A stretch of 64,000 nucleotides of DNA from Nostoc sp. UHCC 0702 (lineage in GTDB: Bacteria; Cyanobacteriota; Cyanobacteriia; Cyanobacteriales; Nostocaceae). Position 1 is the first letter of the stretch. The number at the start of each line of letters is the position of its first letter. This document shows positions 63,650 to 64,000 of the stretch, one piece after another. The translations under genes and the position numbers were made by a program. The stretch covers positions 8,399,501 through 8,463,500 of the forward strand of contig CP071065.1 of the NCBI GenBank assembly GCA_017164015.1, given 5' to 3'. Under the pieces are notes generated by a model. It saw only the letters and a list, made by a program, of their open reading frames with translations, made no database searches and had not been told where the DNA came from.

Positions 63650-64000
63650 ATGACTTTATCTTTTAACTATATCCCCCAATCTGACCCACCGCTTCCTCCT
63701 TGGGAAACCCTACCAACAATGTATGATTTACCTAGTGAGAACCCAGAGGAACCAGGTTTGCCAGACGACTTTCACTTTTTACAGCCCTTACTTTTATATT
63801 TAACTTTTCAGCCAACTAACTGGAATCCTGAATTAATTTACAGCGCTGCTGACCTCAATCTTTACTACACTATCGAGCATCCTTTATGGTATAAACGCCC
63901 AGATTGGTTTGGTGTAGTTGGAGTACAAAAACTATACAAAGGGCAAGACTTACGTTTAAGTTATGTAACTTGGCAAGAACCAGCAAATCCCTTTGTGATT
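63650..64000 (+). CDS. Uma2-family (DUF820) protein, N-terminal part
   Basis: The frame opens at the ATG at 63650 and runs past the window edge (117 codons seen). The sequence PPLPPWETLPTMYDLPSENP, ELIYSAADLNLYYT and HPLWYKRPDWFGVVGV is typical of one Uma2 subgroup, in which KRPDWFGVVG is the PD-type active-site strand. It is not the same subgroup as the gene at 54558. The C-terminus is outside the window. Confidence 0.85.
   Translation, partial: MTLSFNYIPQSDPPLPPWETLPTMYDLPSENPEEPGLPDDFHFLQPLLLYLTFQPTNWNPELIYSAADLNLYYTIEHPLWYKRPDWFGVVGVQKLYKGQDLRLSYVTWQEPANPFVI

Overview
The window looks like chromosomal DNA of a filamentous, probably heterocyst-forming cyanobacterium (Nostoc/Anabaena/Calothrix type). 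Visible reasons: very frequent HIP1 octamers (gcgatcgc), tandem heptamer arrays of the gtcaata/tgacaac type between genes, and cyanobacterial marker genes: sasA (circadian output kinase), rpaB, nblB, a CCB2/CCB4-like cytochrome b6f assembly factor, a CRR7-like NDH-1 subunit, an Asr1405/Asl0597-type small protein, DUF2854 and DUF760 proteins. The order dps - carB - group 2 sigma factor - DUF760 - ... - nblB - ... - rpaB/radA matches what I remember of Anabaena PCC 7120; this is recollection, not a search.

Layout. 1-3720: end of a HigB-like toxin, its HigA-like antitoxin and a large TPR-CHAT protease-like protein. 3990-9240: glyoxalase-like membrane protein, sigma-70-like protein, TPR protein, secreted Cys-repeat protein, orphan sensor kinase. 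9241-18137: RTX protein, then a chaperone-usher type pilus locus (two secreted subunits, PapD-like chaperone, usher), then a four-helix-bundle gene broken by a miniature transposable element and an 11-bp duplication. 18320-25926: ppk, single-domain response regulator, small conserved proteins, REC-GGDEF protein, sasA. 25927-27448: 1.5 kb without genes. 27449-34846: two glycosyltransferases, SLH lipoprotein, PEP-CTERM SGNH hydrolase, M42 peptidase, methyltransferase. 35397-38089: phosphonate/phosphite-type ABC transporter. 38232-55268: mostly housekeeping and regulatory genes (2Fe-2S protein, dps, carB, sigD-like, nudix, CBS, nblB, poly-gamma-glutamate hydrolase-like protein, DUF456, CCB, rpaB, radA, Uma2). 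55269-64000: accessory region with a three-gene minus-strand operon facing a caspase/nSTAND/14-WD40 protein, then a DUF4258/DUF2283 pair and the start of a Uma2 gene.

The two most interesting systems are the chaperone-usher locus (12252-17624) and the caspase-nSTAND-WD40 locus with its divergent membrane-protein operon (56348-62947), which has the architecture of a bacterial programmed-death or anti-phage sensor. The window is also rich in small palindromic elements: two opposite copies of one 136-bp element, a related copy inside a gene, others in intergenic regions, and repeat-derived peptides inside the STAND protein and carB. I see no rRNA, tRNA, CRISPR array or intact transposase.
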